Source: JBBREP01 sp963716525 (lineage in GTDB: Bacteria > Actinomycetota > Acidimicrobiia > IMCC26256 > PALSA-610). Taken from it: a DNA stretch of 64,000 nt. The stretch covers positions 4,464,001-4,528,000 of the forward strand of contig OY970315.1 of NCBI GenBank assembly GCA_963716525.1, given 5' to 3'. The notes under the pieces were generated by a model, which was given only the letters and a program-made list of their open reading frames with translations, was not told the origin of the DNA and searched no databases. A program made the translations under genes and the position numbers. Below are positions 1 through 9,421 of this stretch, piece by piece; positions within the stretch are counted from its first letter, which is position 1; each line of letters opens with the position of its first letter.

Positions 1-2403
1 GCGCACATCCTCCAACGGCTGCAGCTCGACGGGTTCGCGGATACCGGGGACACCGTGGTGAGCTGGCTCGTCACCCACTGGTGGCTGACGGCGATCGTCG
101 TGCTACTGGCCACGATCGAGGCCGCAGTCTCCGTCGCGTACCTCATCGCGCGCCCGGTCGTGCACGCGCTCGAGCGGGCGGCGCCGGTGCGCCACGCCGA
201 GTACGTCGACGACCCGCGCGCGCCCGGCCCGGTGCCGGCGAGGCTCGAGGCGGTGTCGCTGCAGTACCGCGGCACGCGCCGGGCCGCGCTCGACCACGTC
301 ACCGCGGACGTCCCCGAAGGCCGCCTCGTCACCGTCGTCGGGCCGAACGGCTCCGGGAAGTCGACACTCGGTCGTGTCCTCGCCGGCCTCGCGCCCACCA
401 CCGGCCGGGTCGAGCGGGCCGGTGGGCCGGCGCTCGGCGAACGCGGTGGCACCGCGATGATCTTCCAGCGTCCCGAGGCGCAGGTGCTCGGCATGCGCGT
501 GCGGGACGACGTGTCGTGGAACGGGCCGCGCCCGGCACCGGCCGAGGTGGCGACACTGCTCGGGCGCGTCGGGTTGGAGGGCTTCGAGGACCACGACACC
601 GCGACACTGTCGGGCGGGCAGCTGCAGCGCCTCGCGGTGGCGTCGGCTCTCGCACGGAACCCGCGGCTCATCGTCTCCGACGAATCGACGGCGATGGTCG
701 ACCGGGACGGGCGGGCCGAGCTGATGGCGTTGTACCGGCGGCTCGCGGCCGGTACCACGACCGTGGTGCACATCACGCACGACCCGAAGGAAGCCGCGCT
801 CGGTGACACGACGATCGCGCTCGATGCCGGGCGGCTCAGCCATGCGGTGGCGCCGACCGGCACCGCCGCGCGGCCGCGACGCGAGACCGGACTCGCGGCC
901 CCGCGGTCATATCCGGATCTGCCGTTTCCGGACGCGGCACCGCTCGCCGGCGCCGCCATCGACCTCGCCGGCGCGGGGCACGCGTACGACGGAGGGACGC
1001 CGTGGGCACGCCGGGCACTGCATCCGCTCGACCTGCACATCGATCCTGGCGAAACCGTCGTGATCGAGGGCGCGAACGGCAGCGGCAAGAGCACCCTGGC
1101 CTGGATCATCGCCGGGCTCGTCGTGCCGTCCGAGGGCGCCGTCACGGTGGGCGGCGAACGTGCGCACGAGGCGCGGCTCGTGGCCCTCTCGTTCCAGCAT
1201 GCTCGCCTCCAGCTCCAGCGCACCACCGTGCGCGACGAAGTGGCCGACGCCGCGCAAGTGTCGCCAGCCGAGGCCGACGCCATGCTCGCGACCGTCGGGC
1301 TCGATCCCCATGTGTTCGGTGCTCGCCGCATCGACGATCTCAGCGGTGGCGAGCAGCGTCGGGTTGCCCTCGCGGGACTGCTTGCGCAACAGCGGAGCGT
1401 CGTCATTCTCGACGAACCCTTCGCCGGCCTCGACGCGGCAGGGAGCGGCGCGTTGACCGCAGTGCTCGCGCAACTCCGCCGCCGCGGTGCGACGATTCTC
1501 GTAGTCACGCACGATCGCGGCGCCATCGAGCTCATGGCCGACCGCCGCGTCACGCTCGACGCGGGGCGCGTGGTGCACGACAGCGCACCGAAACGCGTGC
1601 TGCCGCCGCTCGAACGACCTGCGGGCCGCCGCCGGCGCGCGTTCGGCATGCACCTCTTCCGCGTGCTGCCGTCGCCCGGTCCGCTACATCGCGTCGGTGC
1701 CGCGACCAAGCTCTTGGCTCTCGTCGCGATCGGGGTTGTCCTCGCGATCTCGCCGGAATGGCGCACGATCGCTGCGGTCGCGGCCGCCCTGGCGGTCGGA
1801 TTGTTCGCGGGGCGAGTGCCGTGGAGCGCACGGCCTCGACTGCCGCACTGGTTCGGGGTGGCGTTGTTGGTAGGGCTCGGCGTGAACTTCATCGCGGGCG
1901 GACCGCCGAACGTGCACGTGCTCGGCACCACGATCGGGTGCGGTGCCGCGATCGACTGGCTGCGCGCGACGTCGATCGCCGCGATCCTCGTGGTGGCCGC
2001 GCTGCTTGTGTCGTGGACGACACCGTTCGCAGACATTCCCGCAGCGCTCGACGCGCTCGGCCGGCCGGCGCGGTGGCTGCGGCTCCCCGTCGACGAATGG
2101 GTGATCACCACCGCGATCGGCATGCGCTCGATGCCCCTCATGATCGAGGAGGTGCGCACGCTGTTCGCCGCCCGGCGCCTGCGCGCCACGCCGGCGGTCC
2201 ACCGCGGGCGCAGCCTGCTCGTCGCCGGGGCCCGTTTGCTCATCGCGGTCACGATCGTCGCGGCGCGGCGCGCCCGCGACTTCGCCGATGCGCTCACGGC
2301 ACGCGGCCGCCCGGCGGTGCGGCACCAGTTCCGGCGGCTCGGGCGCAACGACATGCTCATGGTCGCCGTGCTCGGCCTCGCGCTCGCCGGCGCGTTCGCC
2401 TGA
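1..2403 (+). CDS. ECF-type transporter, fused ATPase-ATPase-EcfT protein (5' end outside window)
   Basis: The frame is open from base 1, so the true start lies upstream; the first GTG at 55 is probably internal. Counting codons from base 1, a hydrophobic segment (about 18-50) is followed by two ABC ATPase domains: Walker A GPNGSGKST (about 114), LSGGQ (about 203) and SDES Walker B; then ANGSGKST (about 358), LSGGE (about 447) and LDEP Walker B (about 470). The C-terminal 240 residues hold several hydrophobic helices and resemble an EcfT coupling protein. ECF transporters import vitamins or metal ions. The membrane segment before the first ATPase could be the end of an S component, which would make a single-chain transporter; this is inference. 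The first Walker B ends DES rather than DEP. Confidence 0.85.
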   Translation, partial: AHILQRLQLDGFADTGDTVVSWLVTHWWLTAIVVLLATIEAAVSVAYLIARPVVHALERAAPVRHAEYVDDPRAPGPVPARLEAVSLQYRGTRRAALDHVTADVPEGRLVTVVGPNGSGKSTLGRVLAGLAPTTGRVERAGGPALGERGGTAMIFQRPEAQVLGMRVRDDVSWNGPRPAPAEVATLLGRVGLEGFEDHDTATLSGGQLQRLAVASALARNPRLIVSDESTAMVDRDGRAELMALYRRLAAGTTTVVHITHDPKEAALGDTTIALDAGRLSHAVAPTGTAARPRRETGLAAPRSYPDLPFPDAAPLAGAAIDLAGAGHAYDGGTPWARRALHPLDLHIDPGETVVIEGANGSGKSTLAWIIAGLVVPSEGAVTVGGERAHEARLVALSFQHARLQLQRTTVRDEVADAAQVSPAEADAMLATVGLDPHVFGARRIDDLSGGEQRRVALAGLLAQQRSVVILDEPFAGLDAAGSGALTAVLAQLRRRGATILVVTHDRGAIELMADRRVTLDAGRVVHDSAPKRVLPPLERPAGRRRRAFGMHLFRVLPSPGPLHRVGAATKLLALVAIGVVLAISPEWRTIAAVAAALAVGLFAGRVPWSARPRLPHWFGVALLVGLGVNFIAGGPPNVHVLGTTIGCGAAIDWLRATSIAAILVVAALLVSWTTPFADIPAALDALGRPARWLRLPVDEWVITTAIGMRSMPLMIEEVRTLFAARRLRATPAVHRGRSLLVAGARLLIAVTIVAARRARDFADALTARGRPAVRHQFRRLGRNDMLMVAVLGLALAGAFA

Positions 2404-2545
2404 GCTGGTGCGACGCCGGGCACCGGCGCCGGATTGCCACGTAGGCCACACGCCGCACAGCTCATTACAGGGATCGAGGCCGACAGTCGTGCTGTGCTAC
2501 GACGGCTCTTGTCTCATTGGGTGGTCAGGGCGTCGCTGCGGCGTC

Positions 2546-4360
2546 ATGATGGATGTGGAGCCGACAGGTGTGACAGGCGGGCAAGTGGGTATCCACACGG
2601 GCCGGGTGCGGCTGATCACGATCACGCTTGCAGTGATGATCGGTGCGGCCGCTGCCGGACCCGTCCCGGGATCGGCAGCCGCCGCGCTGGCGATCCCCCA
2701 CGCGCCCGCGCCGCGCGCCTGCACATCGTGCACGTACGTCGTCACGCCCACGGGCACCGGCGCGCAGAACCTGCAGTACGTGCTCAGCCATCTCGCGCAG
2801 CCGTCCGACGTCGTGGAGCTCGCCGACGGCGTGTACCGGGTGGGCAACCTCGACGTGAAGGTTCCGGGCGTCACGATCCGAGCGCAGCATCTCCCGGGCA
2901 GCACCGGCCCGCGCGTGTGGCTCGACGGCTCCGTCGCGTACCGCTACTGGAACCATCCCTCCGCCACGATCTGGTCGCACGGATACCAGCGCGATTTCTG
3001 CGAGACCTCGTTGCGCAACATTGCGTGCACCCAACTGTCGGTGTCGTACCACGGCGACCAGCTCTTCCGGAACGGCGTGCCGGTCACCCAGACGATCCAC
3101 CCATACGACCTGCTCGACCCCGCGCACCCGGTGTTCTACATCTCGACGTCGAGCCACGAGGTGCTCACGAACGTCGATCCCGGCACCACGGCGGAGATGA
3201 CCGATCAACAAACCGCGCTGGTGTTCGAACGCAGCGCGGTCGGCGCATCGCTGCAGGGCATCGGTGTACGACGCTACGCGGGCAACGACCACGACCCGAC
3301 CAATCTCGCGTCGCACCAGGACGCGGCGATCTACGTGGCTGATGCGAGCAACGTCGCATTCCGCAACGATTCGTTCTCGTTCAATTCGGTGCGCGCGATC
3401 AAGACGCACGGCGACGTACCGGCTTCGCAGACACCGGTCGCCGGCGCCGGTGTGGTGATCGACACGTCGGTGTTCGACCACAACGGCGAGCTCGGCCTCG
3501 ACTCGGTCGATTCCGACGGCATCGTGATCTCTCACTCGCTCTTCTACCGGAACAACTACGCCGACTTCGCCATCGAGCCCGGCGCAGCGAAGTTGCTGTC
3601 CGTACACGACGCGACGGTCACCGACAACCGCTTCGTCGAGAACAACGGCATCGGCCTCTGGTTCGACCGTTCGTCGTACGGCGGCTACGTCGCCCACAAC
3701 GCGTTCACCGCCAACGTGTGGCACGGCATCATGTACGAGATCTCGGCGCGGGTCACGATCACCGCCAACACCTTCGACGGAAACCGGCACGTCGGGATGC
3801 TGCTGTACGAGGCGTCGGAGGTGTCGTTCAGCCACAATCTGCTCATCGGCAACCTCGAAGGCATCAAGGTGCAGGAAGGTCACCGAACCCGTGCGAACTT
3901 CCCGAGCGGGCGCGATTCCGATCCTGACCGGATCATGCCCGACGACATCACGTTCGACGTGTCAGCCGTCGACATTCACTCGAACGGCTTCTACTACTAC
4001 CCCGCGCATCCTTCCACCGAGGTGTGCGACCCGAACCCCACGGCGATGCCGACACCGAGCGAACCCGACCCGTACTCGGGCTGCCAGTACATGATCGCGG
4101 CCCAGGACAGCTATGCCGGTCGCGAGCCCAGCTCGCTCGGGATCGCGCCGGTGCACGACAACTTTCACCGGCGCAACTGGCCGAGCAACCCCGCGGCCGC
4201 GCCGGTACCGGTCTTCACCGCGCTGTGGAAGGCCCCGGCCTCCCTGTACGGCGCGCTCGGCTGCGTCGGCAGCCAGAGCGGCACGGTGATCTACCGCTGG
4301 ACGATGCTCCACGACTTCCAGTGCGCCGGCCAGGAAGCCGGCGGCTCTTCCCCATACTGA
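2546..4360 (+). CDS. Secreted right-handed parallel beta-helix protein
   Basis: Product of about 604 residues, no enzyme family assigned. A hydrophobic, Ala-rich signal peptide (RLITITLAVMIGAAAAG) precedes the mature part, so it is probably exported. The middle third is a run of short N/G/D-rich repeats of the PbH1 or NosD type (for example TVTDNRFVENNGIGLWF, VTITANTFDGNRHVGMLL), which fold as a beta-helix; relatives include pectate-lyase-like and cell-surface carbohydrate-active proteins. Cysteines lie near the mature N-terminus (CTSC) and in the C-terminal region and may form disulfides. Start is uncertain: ATG 2546, GTG 2585 and GTG 2606 are all in frame, and 2606 gives the neatest signal peptide. 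It follows the ECF gene by 142 bp on the same strand. Confidence 0.8.
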   Translation: MMDVEPTGVTGGQVGIHTGRVRLITITLAVMIGAAAAGPVPGSAAAALAIPHAPAPRACTSCTYVVTPTGTGAQNLQYVLSHLAQPSDVVELADGVYRVGNLDVKVPGVTIRAQHLPGSTGPRVWLDGSVAYRYWNHPSATIWSHGYQRDFCETSLRNIACTQLSVSYHGDQLFRNGVPVTQTIHPYDLLDPAHPVFYISTSSHEVLTNVDPGTTAEMTDQQTALVFERSAVGASLQGIGVRRYAGNDHDPTNLASHQDAAIYVADASNVAFRNDSFSFNSVRAIKTHGDVPASQTPVAGAGVVIDTSVFDHNGELGLDSVDSDGIVISHSLFYRNNYADFAIEPGAAKLLSVHDATVTDNRFVENNGIGLWFDRSSYGGYVAHNAFTANVWHGIMYEISARVTITANTFDGNRHVGMLLYEASEVSFSHNLLIGNLEGIKVQEGHRTRANFPSGRDSDPDRIMPDDITFDVSAVDIHSNGFYYYPAHPSTEVCDPNPTAMPTPSEPDPYSGCQYMIAAQDSYAGREPSSLGIAPVHDNFHRRNWPSNPAAAPVPVFTALWKAPASLYGALGCVGSQSGTVIYRWTMLHDFQCAGQEAGGSSPY

Positions 4361-4405
4361 GCTCTCCCCTCACTCACCCGCGGGCTGCACCAGGAGGTCA
4401 CCAGG

Positions 4406-5213
4406 ATGGTGAACGACGAGAACTCGGGCGTGACCGTGACCGCCACGGGCTCCGTGCTGCACATCGAGCTCGACCGCCCGGCGCGCGAAGAACGCGCTCG
4501 ACGACGGCGGTATCCGGCGCGCCGTCGAAGCGCTGGAACGAGCCGCGGTCGACGAATCGCTGCGCGTGGTCCTGCTGCGGGGCGCCGGTGACGACTTCTG
4601 CACCGGTGCCGACTGGGTGGCGCGCAACCGCGGCGATGCGGCGCGGCCGCGTACCGGCAGCATCCAGCGGCGGGTACCGGTCCAGGCGCACCGCCTCATC
4701 GAACTGCTGCTCGAGGTGCAGCTACCGGTGGTGTGCGCGGTCCGCGGTTGGGCGGCCGGGCTCGGCTGCCAGCTCGCGCTGGCAGCCGACTTCACGGTGG
4801 CATCGGAGACGAGCCGGTTCTGGGAGCCGTTCGTCACGCGCGGCTTCAGCCCCGATAGCGGCGCCACGTGGCTGCTGCCGCGCCTCGTCGGCGTCGCGCG
4901 CGCCAAGGAACTGCTCATGCTCGGGCACCCACTCACCGGCCGCGAGGCCGCCGGCGCGGGGATGATCTATCGCGCCGTGCCCGACGATGCCCTCGACACC
5001 ACGGTCGATCAGCTCGTCGCCGAGCTGTCGAGCGCGGCGACGGTCGCGCTCGGGCTCACGAAGCGCTGCATCCAGCGCGGCCTCGCGACGTCGTTGACCG
5101 ACGCGATGGAGGCCGAGGCGAACGCGCTGGAGCTCAGCTCCCGGTCACCCGACTTCAAGGAAGGGCTCGCCGCCTTCGGCGAGAAACGCGCGCCGCGCTT
5201 CGAAGGCCGCTGA
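4406..5213 (+). CDS. Enoyl-CoA hydratase/isomerase family protein (frame broken near 4487)
   Basis: Crotonase-fold protein of about 268 residues once the frame is restored. The N-terminal part (MVNDENSGVTVTATGSVLHI) and the rest (GAGDDFCTGADWVARNRG, then RGWAAGLGCQLALAADF) lie in two frames that meet at the conserved RPxxKNAL motif. One extra G at about 4487 explains the break, since removing it restores ARKNALDDGG. FCTGAD and GWAAGLGCQLA correspond to the oxyanion-hole regions of the family. GGAGG at about 4391 precedes ATG 4406. Crotonases hydrate or isomerise enoyl-CoA thioesters in beta-oxidation; the substrate is unknown. The 3' end faces the minus-strand permease gene. Confidence 0.8.
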
Positions 5214-5241
5214 AGCGATACGACCGGCGTGCACCACGCGG

Positions 5242-5262
5242 GCACGCCGCACGCCGCACGCC
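5242..5262. repeat. Three tandem copies of GCACGCC
   Basis: The heptamer GCACGCC occurs three times without spacing in the short gap between the convergent crotonase and permease genes. No terminator-like hairpin is evident around it. Function is unknown; it may be simple slippage. Confidence 0.6.
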
Positions 5263-5267
5263 GCGTG

Positions 5268-7292
5268 TCAGACCGTGGCACTCGCCGGCGACGGCGCGGG
5301 CGACTCCGAGGCGGTGTCGTCGGGACCGCGGCCTCGGAGGCGGTCGCCGAGCGCAGCCGTGCGGCGCTTGCTGTACTCGAGGATCCCTTCGGGATGCCGC
5401 GCGAACGTGAGCGCTCCGAGGCCGAACAACATGTACTGCACCGAGACCGGCACCTGGGCGAAGTGGTGCCAGGGCTGCACGTGGTCGAGGATGTACGGGA
5501 TCCAAACGGGCAGCACGCGCTTTTGGAACAGCACGAACGCGAACGCGGCCTGGATCGCGGCTTCGATGGTGCGGGCGCCGAGCGTCACCACGATCACCAC
5601 CCAGAACAGGCCCACGAACGTCTGCCAGTCGCTCGCGGTGTAGTGCCCTTCGTAGCTCGTGAGCAGACCGCCGCCGAGGCCGGCGATGCCCGCCGAGAGC
5701 CCGAAGCTCACAAGGCGCGCGCGCGTCGAGCTGATACCGATCGAGGCGGCACCCACCTCACTCGCCCGCACCGCGTGCAGATACCGGCCCGTGGTGCCGT
5801 CGCGCGCGAGCACCACAACCGCGGACACGAGTGCGAGCAACACGATGCACAGCACCAGGAAGGTGCGGTCGTGGCCGAAGTCGATGGTGCCGAGCTTCGG
5901 GCGGGGCGACGGTTCCGGGAAGATACCGCCCGTGACCCAGCCGAACTTCAGAAAGACGTTCTCGAACGCGAGCGCGAATGCGAACGTGAACAGCGTGAGG
6001 AAGATGCCGCCGAGCCGCAGGGAGGGCAACGACACGACGATGCCAAGGAACGCGGTGACGACCGCGCCGATGAGAATCGTCGCGATGACCGACATGCCCT
6101 GCTGGCTCGCGAGCTGCGAGCTCACGGCGGCACCGATTCCCGCGAACGTCGCCTGCGCGAACGACAGCTGTCCACCGAGGCCGGTGATCACGACGATCGA
6201 GCAGAAGATGATCGAGAAGATCGCGATCCGGATCGCGTCGTCGCGCACGCTCGCGTTGCCGTGGAACATCACGTAGTAGAGGTAGACGAGGCCTGCGACC
6301 GACCAGAAGGCTCGCGTGGCGAGCGTCGCGTGGCGCGTGCGCGTCGACGCGACGGCTGCCGGCGGCGGTGGATCGACGCCGGCGAGAGGATCCGTGGTGC
6401 CCCGCCGGTGGCGTAGCCGTGGATCGAGCGCGAGCACCAGGAACAGGGCAATGAACGGCAACCCGGGACGGACGTTGCTCGCCACCACGCTGTTCGTGGG
6501 CAAGAAGCGGTTCAACCACTCCTGCAGGATGCCGAGGCCGAGACCGGCCGCGAGCGCGACCGGGACACTGGTGAGGCCGGCGAGCACCGCGGCGACGATC
6601 GCCGCCGACACGAGCGTCGTGTAGTACACGTCGACCACCTGGCCACCCGTGATCTGCGGCAGCAGGACACCGGCGAGGCCGGCGACGAAGCTCGTGAGCA
6701 TCCATGCCCCTGCGCTCACCCGCGCGCTGTTCACACCGGAGAGCTCGGCCATGCGCGGACTCTCCACCACCGCCTGCATGCGCAACCCCACCGCGGTGTA
6801 GCGGAACACCACCATGAGCCCGAGAGCGACGAGCGCGGTCACCACGATGATCGCGATCTGGTCGCGGGTGAGGTTCATGGCACCGAACGAGTAGACCGTG
6901 TCGCCGCTCGGCACGATCCCTTTCGAGCCGGTGGCGGCCGTCTGGTCGAACTTCAGCTGCACCACACCAGGTATCGCCACGAGGAGACCGGTCGCGGTGA
7001 CGAGCCGGGCGATCTCCGACGCGTTCCGCAGCCATCGCCAGAGGAGGCGATCGAGCACCACCCCGATCAGCGGCGCGAGCACGATGACCGCGACGACGAA
7101 CGACGGGATCGCGTTGACACCGTGCTTGGTGTGCAGCACGTAGTAGAGCGCACCCGACGCGTAGGCCTGCACGCCGAACGCGATGTTGAACACGCCCGAT
7201 GTCTTGTACGCGAGCACGAGCCCGATCGCGAGCAGCGCGTACACCGAGCCGTACGCGACGCCGTCGGTCAGCCCCCCGACGAAGTTGTGCAT
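5268..7292 (-). CDS. Branched-chain amino acid-type ABC permease, LivH-LivM fusion
   Basis: A 674-residue multi-spanning membrane protein. Residues about 1-290 match LivH-type permeases (GLTDGVAYGSVYALLAIGL at the start, AGLTSVPVALAAGLGLG near the end of this half). Residues about 330-640 match LivM (TGLGGQLSFAQATFAGIGA, the usual signature). LivH and LivM are normally separate proteins, so this is a fused heterodimer. In the HAAT family these permeases work with a periplasmic binding protein and LivG/LivF ATPases, and in catabolic clusters they often carry aromatic acids, bile acids or other carboxylates. No LivG or LivF gene is in the window; a binding-protein gene lies at 41076-42470. It ends the minus-strand operon headed by the aldehyde dehydrogenase. 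Confidence 0.92.
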   Translation of the reverse strand: MHNFVGGLTDGVAYGSVYALLAIGLVLAYKTSGVFNIAFGVQAYASGALYYVLHTKHGVNAIPSFVVAVIVLAPLIGVVLDRLLWRWLRNASEIARLVTATGLLVAIPGVVQLKFDQTAATGSKGIVPSGDTVYSFGAMNLTRDQIAIIVVTALVALGLMVVFRYTAVGLRMQAVVESPRMAELSGVNSARVSAGAWMLTSFVAGLAGVLLPQITGGQVVDVYYTTLVSAAIVAAVLAGLTSVPVALAAGLGLGILQEWLNRFLPTNSVVASNVRPGLPFIALFLVLALDPRLRHRRGTTDPLAGVDPPPPAAVASTRTRHATLATRAFWSVAGLVYLYYVMFHGNASVRDDAIRIAIFSIIFCSIVVITGLGGQLSFAQATFAGIGAAVSSQLASQQGMSVIATILIGAVVTAFLGIVVSLPSLRLGGIFLTLFTFAFALAFENVFLKFGWVTGGIFPEPSPRPKLGTIDFGHDRTFLVLCIVLLALVSAVVVLARDGTTGRYLHAVRASEVGAASIGISSTRARLVSFGLSAGIAGLGGGLLTSYEGHYTASDWQTFVGLFWVVIVVTLGARTIEAAIQAAFAFVLFQKRVLPVWIPYILDHVQPWHHFAQVPVSVQYMLFGLGALTFARHPEGILEYSKRRTAALGDRLRGRGPDDTASESPAPSPASATV

Positions 7293-7316
7293 GTCGTTCA
7301 GCGCCTCTCGACCGGT

Positions 7317-8531
7317 TCAGCTCGCGCGCACGGGGAGCTTCTCCCACCCACGTGCGGTCGACGTGTGACCCAGCACGGCATTGTCGTAGTCGACCTCCCA
7401 GTCGGTCCAGCGGCGTAGCACCTCGTCGAGGGCGATGCGGCCCTCGAGGCGGGCGAGGGCGGCACCGAGGCAGAAGTGCAGCCCGTAACCGAAGCTCAAA
7501 TGGTGCCCGGCCTCGCGACGGATGTCGAAACGGTCGCCGTCGGTGAACTGGCGGTCGTCGCGGTTCGCGGCCCCGTTGAGCAGGAGCATCACGCTGCCTT
7601 CGGGGATCGCGCGCCCGTAGTGCTCCACGTCGCGCGCCACGTAGCGCGCCTGCACCGGCGACGGCGGCTCGAAGCGCAGCACCTCCTCGATCACCGCCGG
7701 CACCAGCGAGCGGTCGGCGGCGACCGTCCGCCGCTGGTCGGGATGCTCGGCAAGCACCTTCCCGGTCCAGCCGATGAGGCGGTTCGTGGTCTCGTTGCCC
7801 GCGCCGGCGATGAGGTTCACGTACGTGAGCACCTCGTCACGCGAAAGGCGGCGGACCGTGCCCGTCTCGTCTTCGAACTCGGCCGTGAGCAGCTCGGTCA
7901 TCAGGTCGTCGGACGGATGCTGGGCACGCCAGTCCACGTAGTCGGCAAACATCGCCGCGCTGTTCTCGGCCGTGACCGCAGCCGCGGTGCCCGCGCCTGC
8001 CTGCTCGCCCGATTCGAGCCGCAACCCCTCGTCGAGCCGGTCGCGGATCGCCTCCTGGTCCTGCTCGGGGATTCCCAGCAGCATGCCGATGACGCGCATC
8101 GGCATCTGCGCGCCGAGGTCGCGCACGAAGTCGAGGCGGCCCGATCCCACGAGCGGGTCGAGCGTGCGCGCGCAGAACTCGCGCACCTGCGGCTCGATCG
8201 CCTGCATCTTCTTCGGGGTGAAGACGCGCGACATCAACCCTCGGTGCACGTCGTGCGCCGGCGGATCCTCGAACAGCACGAGGCCGGACGGCACCTCGAA
8301 GTCGGCCCGGATGAGCTCGAGGATCGAGCCGCGCCCCGAGCGGTACGTCTGCCAGTCGATCAGGCCCTGCTCGACATCGGCGAAGCGGCTGAGCGCGAAG
8401 AAGTCGTACTGCTCGTTGTAGTAGAGCGGCGCCTCGTCACGCAGCCGCTTCCAGACCGGATACGGATCCGCGTCGATCTCGAAGTCGTACGGGTCGTAGT
8501 ACAGGTCGTGGAGCGAGGATTCGGCGGTCAC
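7317..8531 (-). CDS. Cytochrome P450
   Basis: Bacterial class I P450 of 404 residues with GTG start. The heme-binding loop FGYGLHFCLGAALARLE puts the cysteine thiolate ligand at about C354. The I-helix oxygen-activation motif is AGAGNETTNR, and EEVLRFEPP supplies the K-helix ExxR. Soluble P450s of this type insert one oxygen into C-H bonds and need a ferredoxin and a reductase. It sits 24 bp upstream of the LivHM permease and 7 bp downstream of the SDR on the minus strand, so co-transcription is likely. The substrate cannot be read from sequence; steroid or terpenoid acids are plausible from context. Confidence 0.93.
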   Translation of the reverse strand: MTAESSLHDLYYDPYDFEIDADPYPVWKRLRDEAPLYYNEQYDFFALSRFADVEQGLIDWQTYRSGRGSILELIRADFEVPSGLVLFEDPPAHDVHRGLMSRVFTPKKMQAIEPQVREFCARTLDPLVGSGRLDFVRDLGAQMPMRVIGMLLGIPEQDQEAIRDRLDEGLRLESGEQAGAGTAAAVTAENSAAMFADYVDWRAQHPSDDLMTELLTAEFEDETGTVRRLSRDEVLTYVNLIAGAGNETTNRLIGWTGKVLAEHPDQRRTVAADRSLVPAVIEEVLRFEPPSPVQARYVARDVEHYGRAIPEGSVMLLLNGAANRDDRQFTDGDRFDIRREAGHHLSFGYGLHFCLGAALARLEGRIALDEVLRRWTDWEVDYDNAVLGHTSTARGWEKLPVRAS

Positions 8532-8538
8532 CCTGGGC

Positions 8539-9381
8539 TCACATGCGTCCGAGCAGGAACTGCGCGACCGGTGTGGCAGCGGGGAAGGAACCGGTGATGC
8601 CCGACGGGAAGTAGCCCGAGTCGGTGATCAGGGTCTGGCCCGCGATCACCGAAGCGGCCGCACTGCACAGGAACACGAGCGCGTAAGCCTGCTCCAGCGG
8701 CGTCGACGGTTCCACACCGACCTCGGCCCGGTAGTCGGCGCCGAAGCCGAGCCACATGTCGGCGTTGGCGCGCGCGAGTGGCGTGTCGGTGGGGCCCGGG
8801 CAGATCGCGTTGATGCGGATGCCCTGCTGGAGGAAGCGCATCGCTTCACGCGCGACGTACGCGCAGATCGCCTGCTTGCTCCACATGTACCCCGACATCA
8901 TGTAGTCGGCGTCCTTGTGCGCTTCGATCCACTGCGCCGCACTGTCGAAGTCGGGTGTGTCGAGGTACTCGTTGAGCACAGGAAGGTTCGCCTCCCAGCC
9001 GAGCCCCGCCGCCGAGGAGATGAAGCCGATCGCGCTGCCCTTCGGGAGCGCGCCGCGCTGCTGCAGGAGCCCGATCATGTGGCGGTGCCCGATGAAGTTG
9101 ATCTTCTCGATGCCCGGCGTGCCGTCGGCGACACCCGCGCACGAGAACAGCGCGTGGACCGGGCCGCCGCACTGTTCGACTGCGGCGTCGATCGACTCGC
9201 GCTCGCCCATGTTCACGTGCACCGCCGTCGCGCCCGGCAGCGTCACGTCGGCGTAATCCATGACCACGACCTCGGCACCCGCGTCGAGCACGAGCTGCGC
9301 GACGGCCGCACCCATGCCGGAGGCGCCGCCGACCACGACCGCGCGCTTGCCGTCGTAGCGGAATGCGTCGAACAGTGACAT
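8539..9381 (-). CDS. Short-chain dehydrogenase, 3-alpha-hydroxysteroid dehydrogenase-like
   Basis: About 280 residues. The Rossmann motif GGASGMG is near the N-terminus, and the active-site pattern is FISSAAG followed by YMWSK (YxxxK). The long insertion between Ser and Tyr (about 45 residues, including DTPDFDSAAQWIEAHKDAD) and the C-terminal SDSGY-like end are typical of the 3-alpha-HSD/carbonyl reductase and coniferyl-alcohol dehydrogenase group. The likely reaction is NAD(P)-dependent oxidation of a secondary alcohol on a cyclic substrate. The start at 9381 is chosen because GGAG lies just upstream; an upstream in-frame start at 9402 lacks this. Part of the minus-strand operon with the P450 and permease. 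Confidence 0.85.
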   Translation of the reverse strand: MSLFDAFRYDGKRAVVVGGASGMGAAVAQLVLDAGAEVVVMDYADVTLPGATAVHVNMGERESIDAAVEQCGGPVHALFSCAGVADGTPGIEKINFIGHRHMIGLLQQRGALPKGSAIGFISSAAGLGWEANLPVLNEYLDTPDFDSAAQWIEAHKDADYMMSGYMWSKQAICAYVAREAMRFLQQGIRINAICPGPTDTPLARANADMWLGFGADYRAEVGVEPSTPLEQAYALVFLCSAAASVIAGQTLITDSGYFPSGITGSFPAATPVAQFLLGRM

Positions 9382-9421
9382 CACTTCTCCTTGGTACGGC
9401 ACATGGCCCGGAACGGCTTCA

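Noticed and set aside
5242..5262. CRISPR-like array
   Set aside because: The unit is 7 bp with no spacers.
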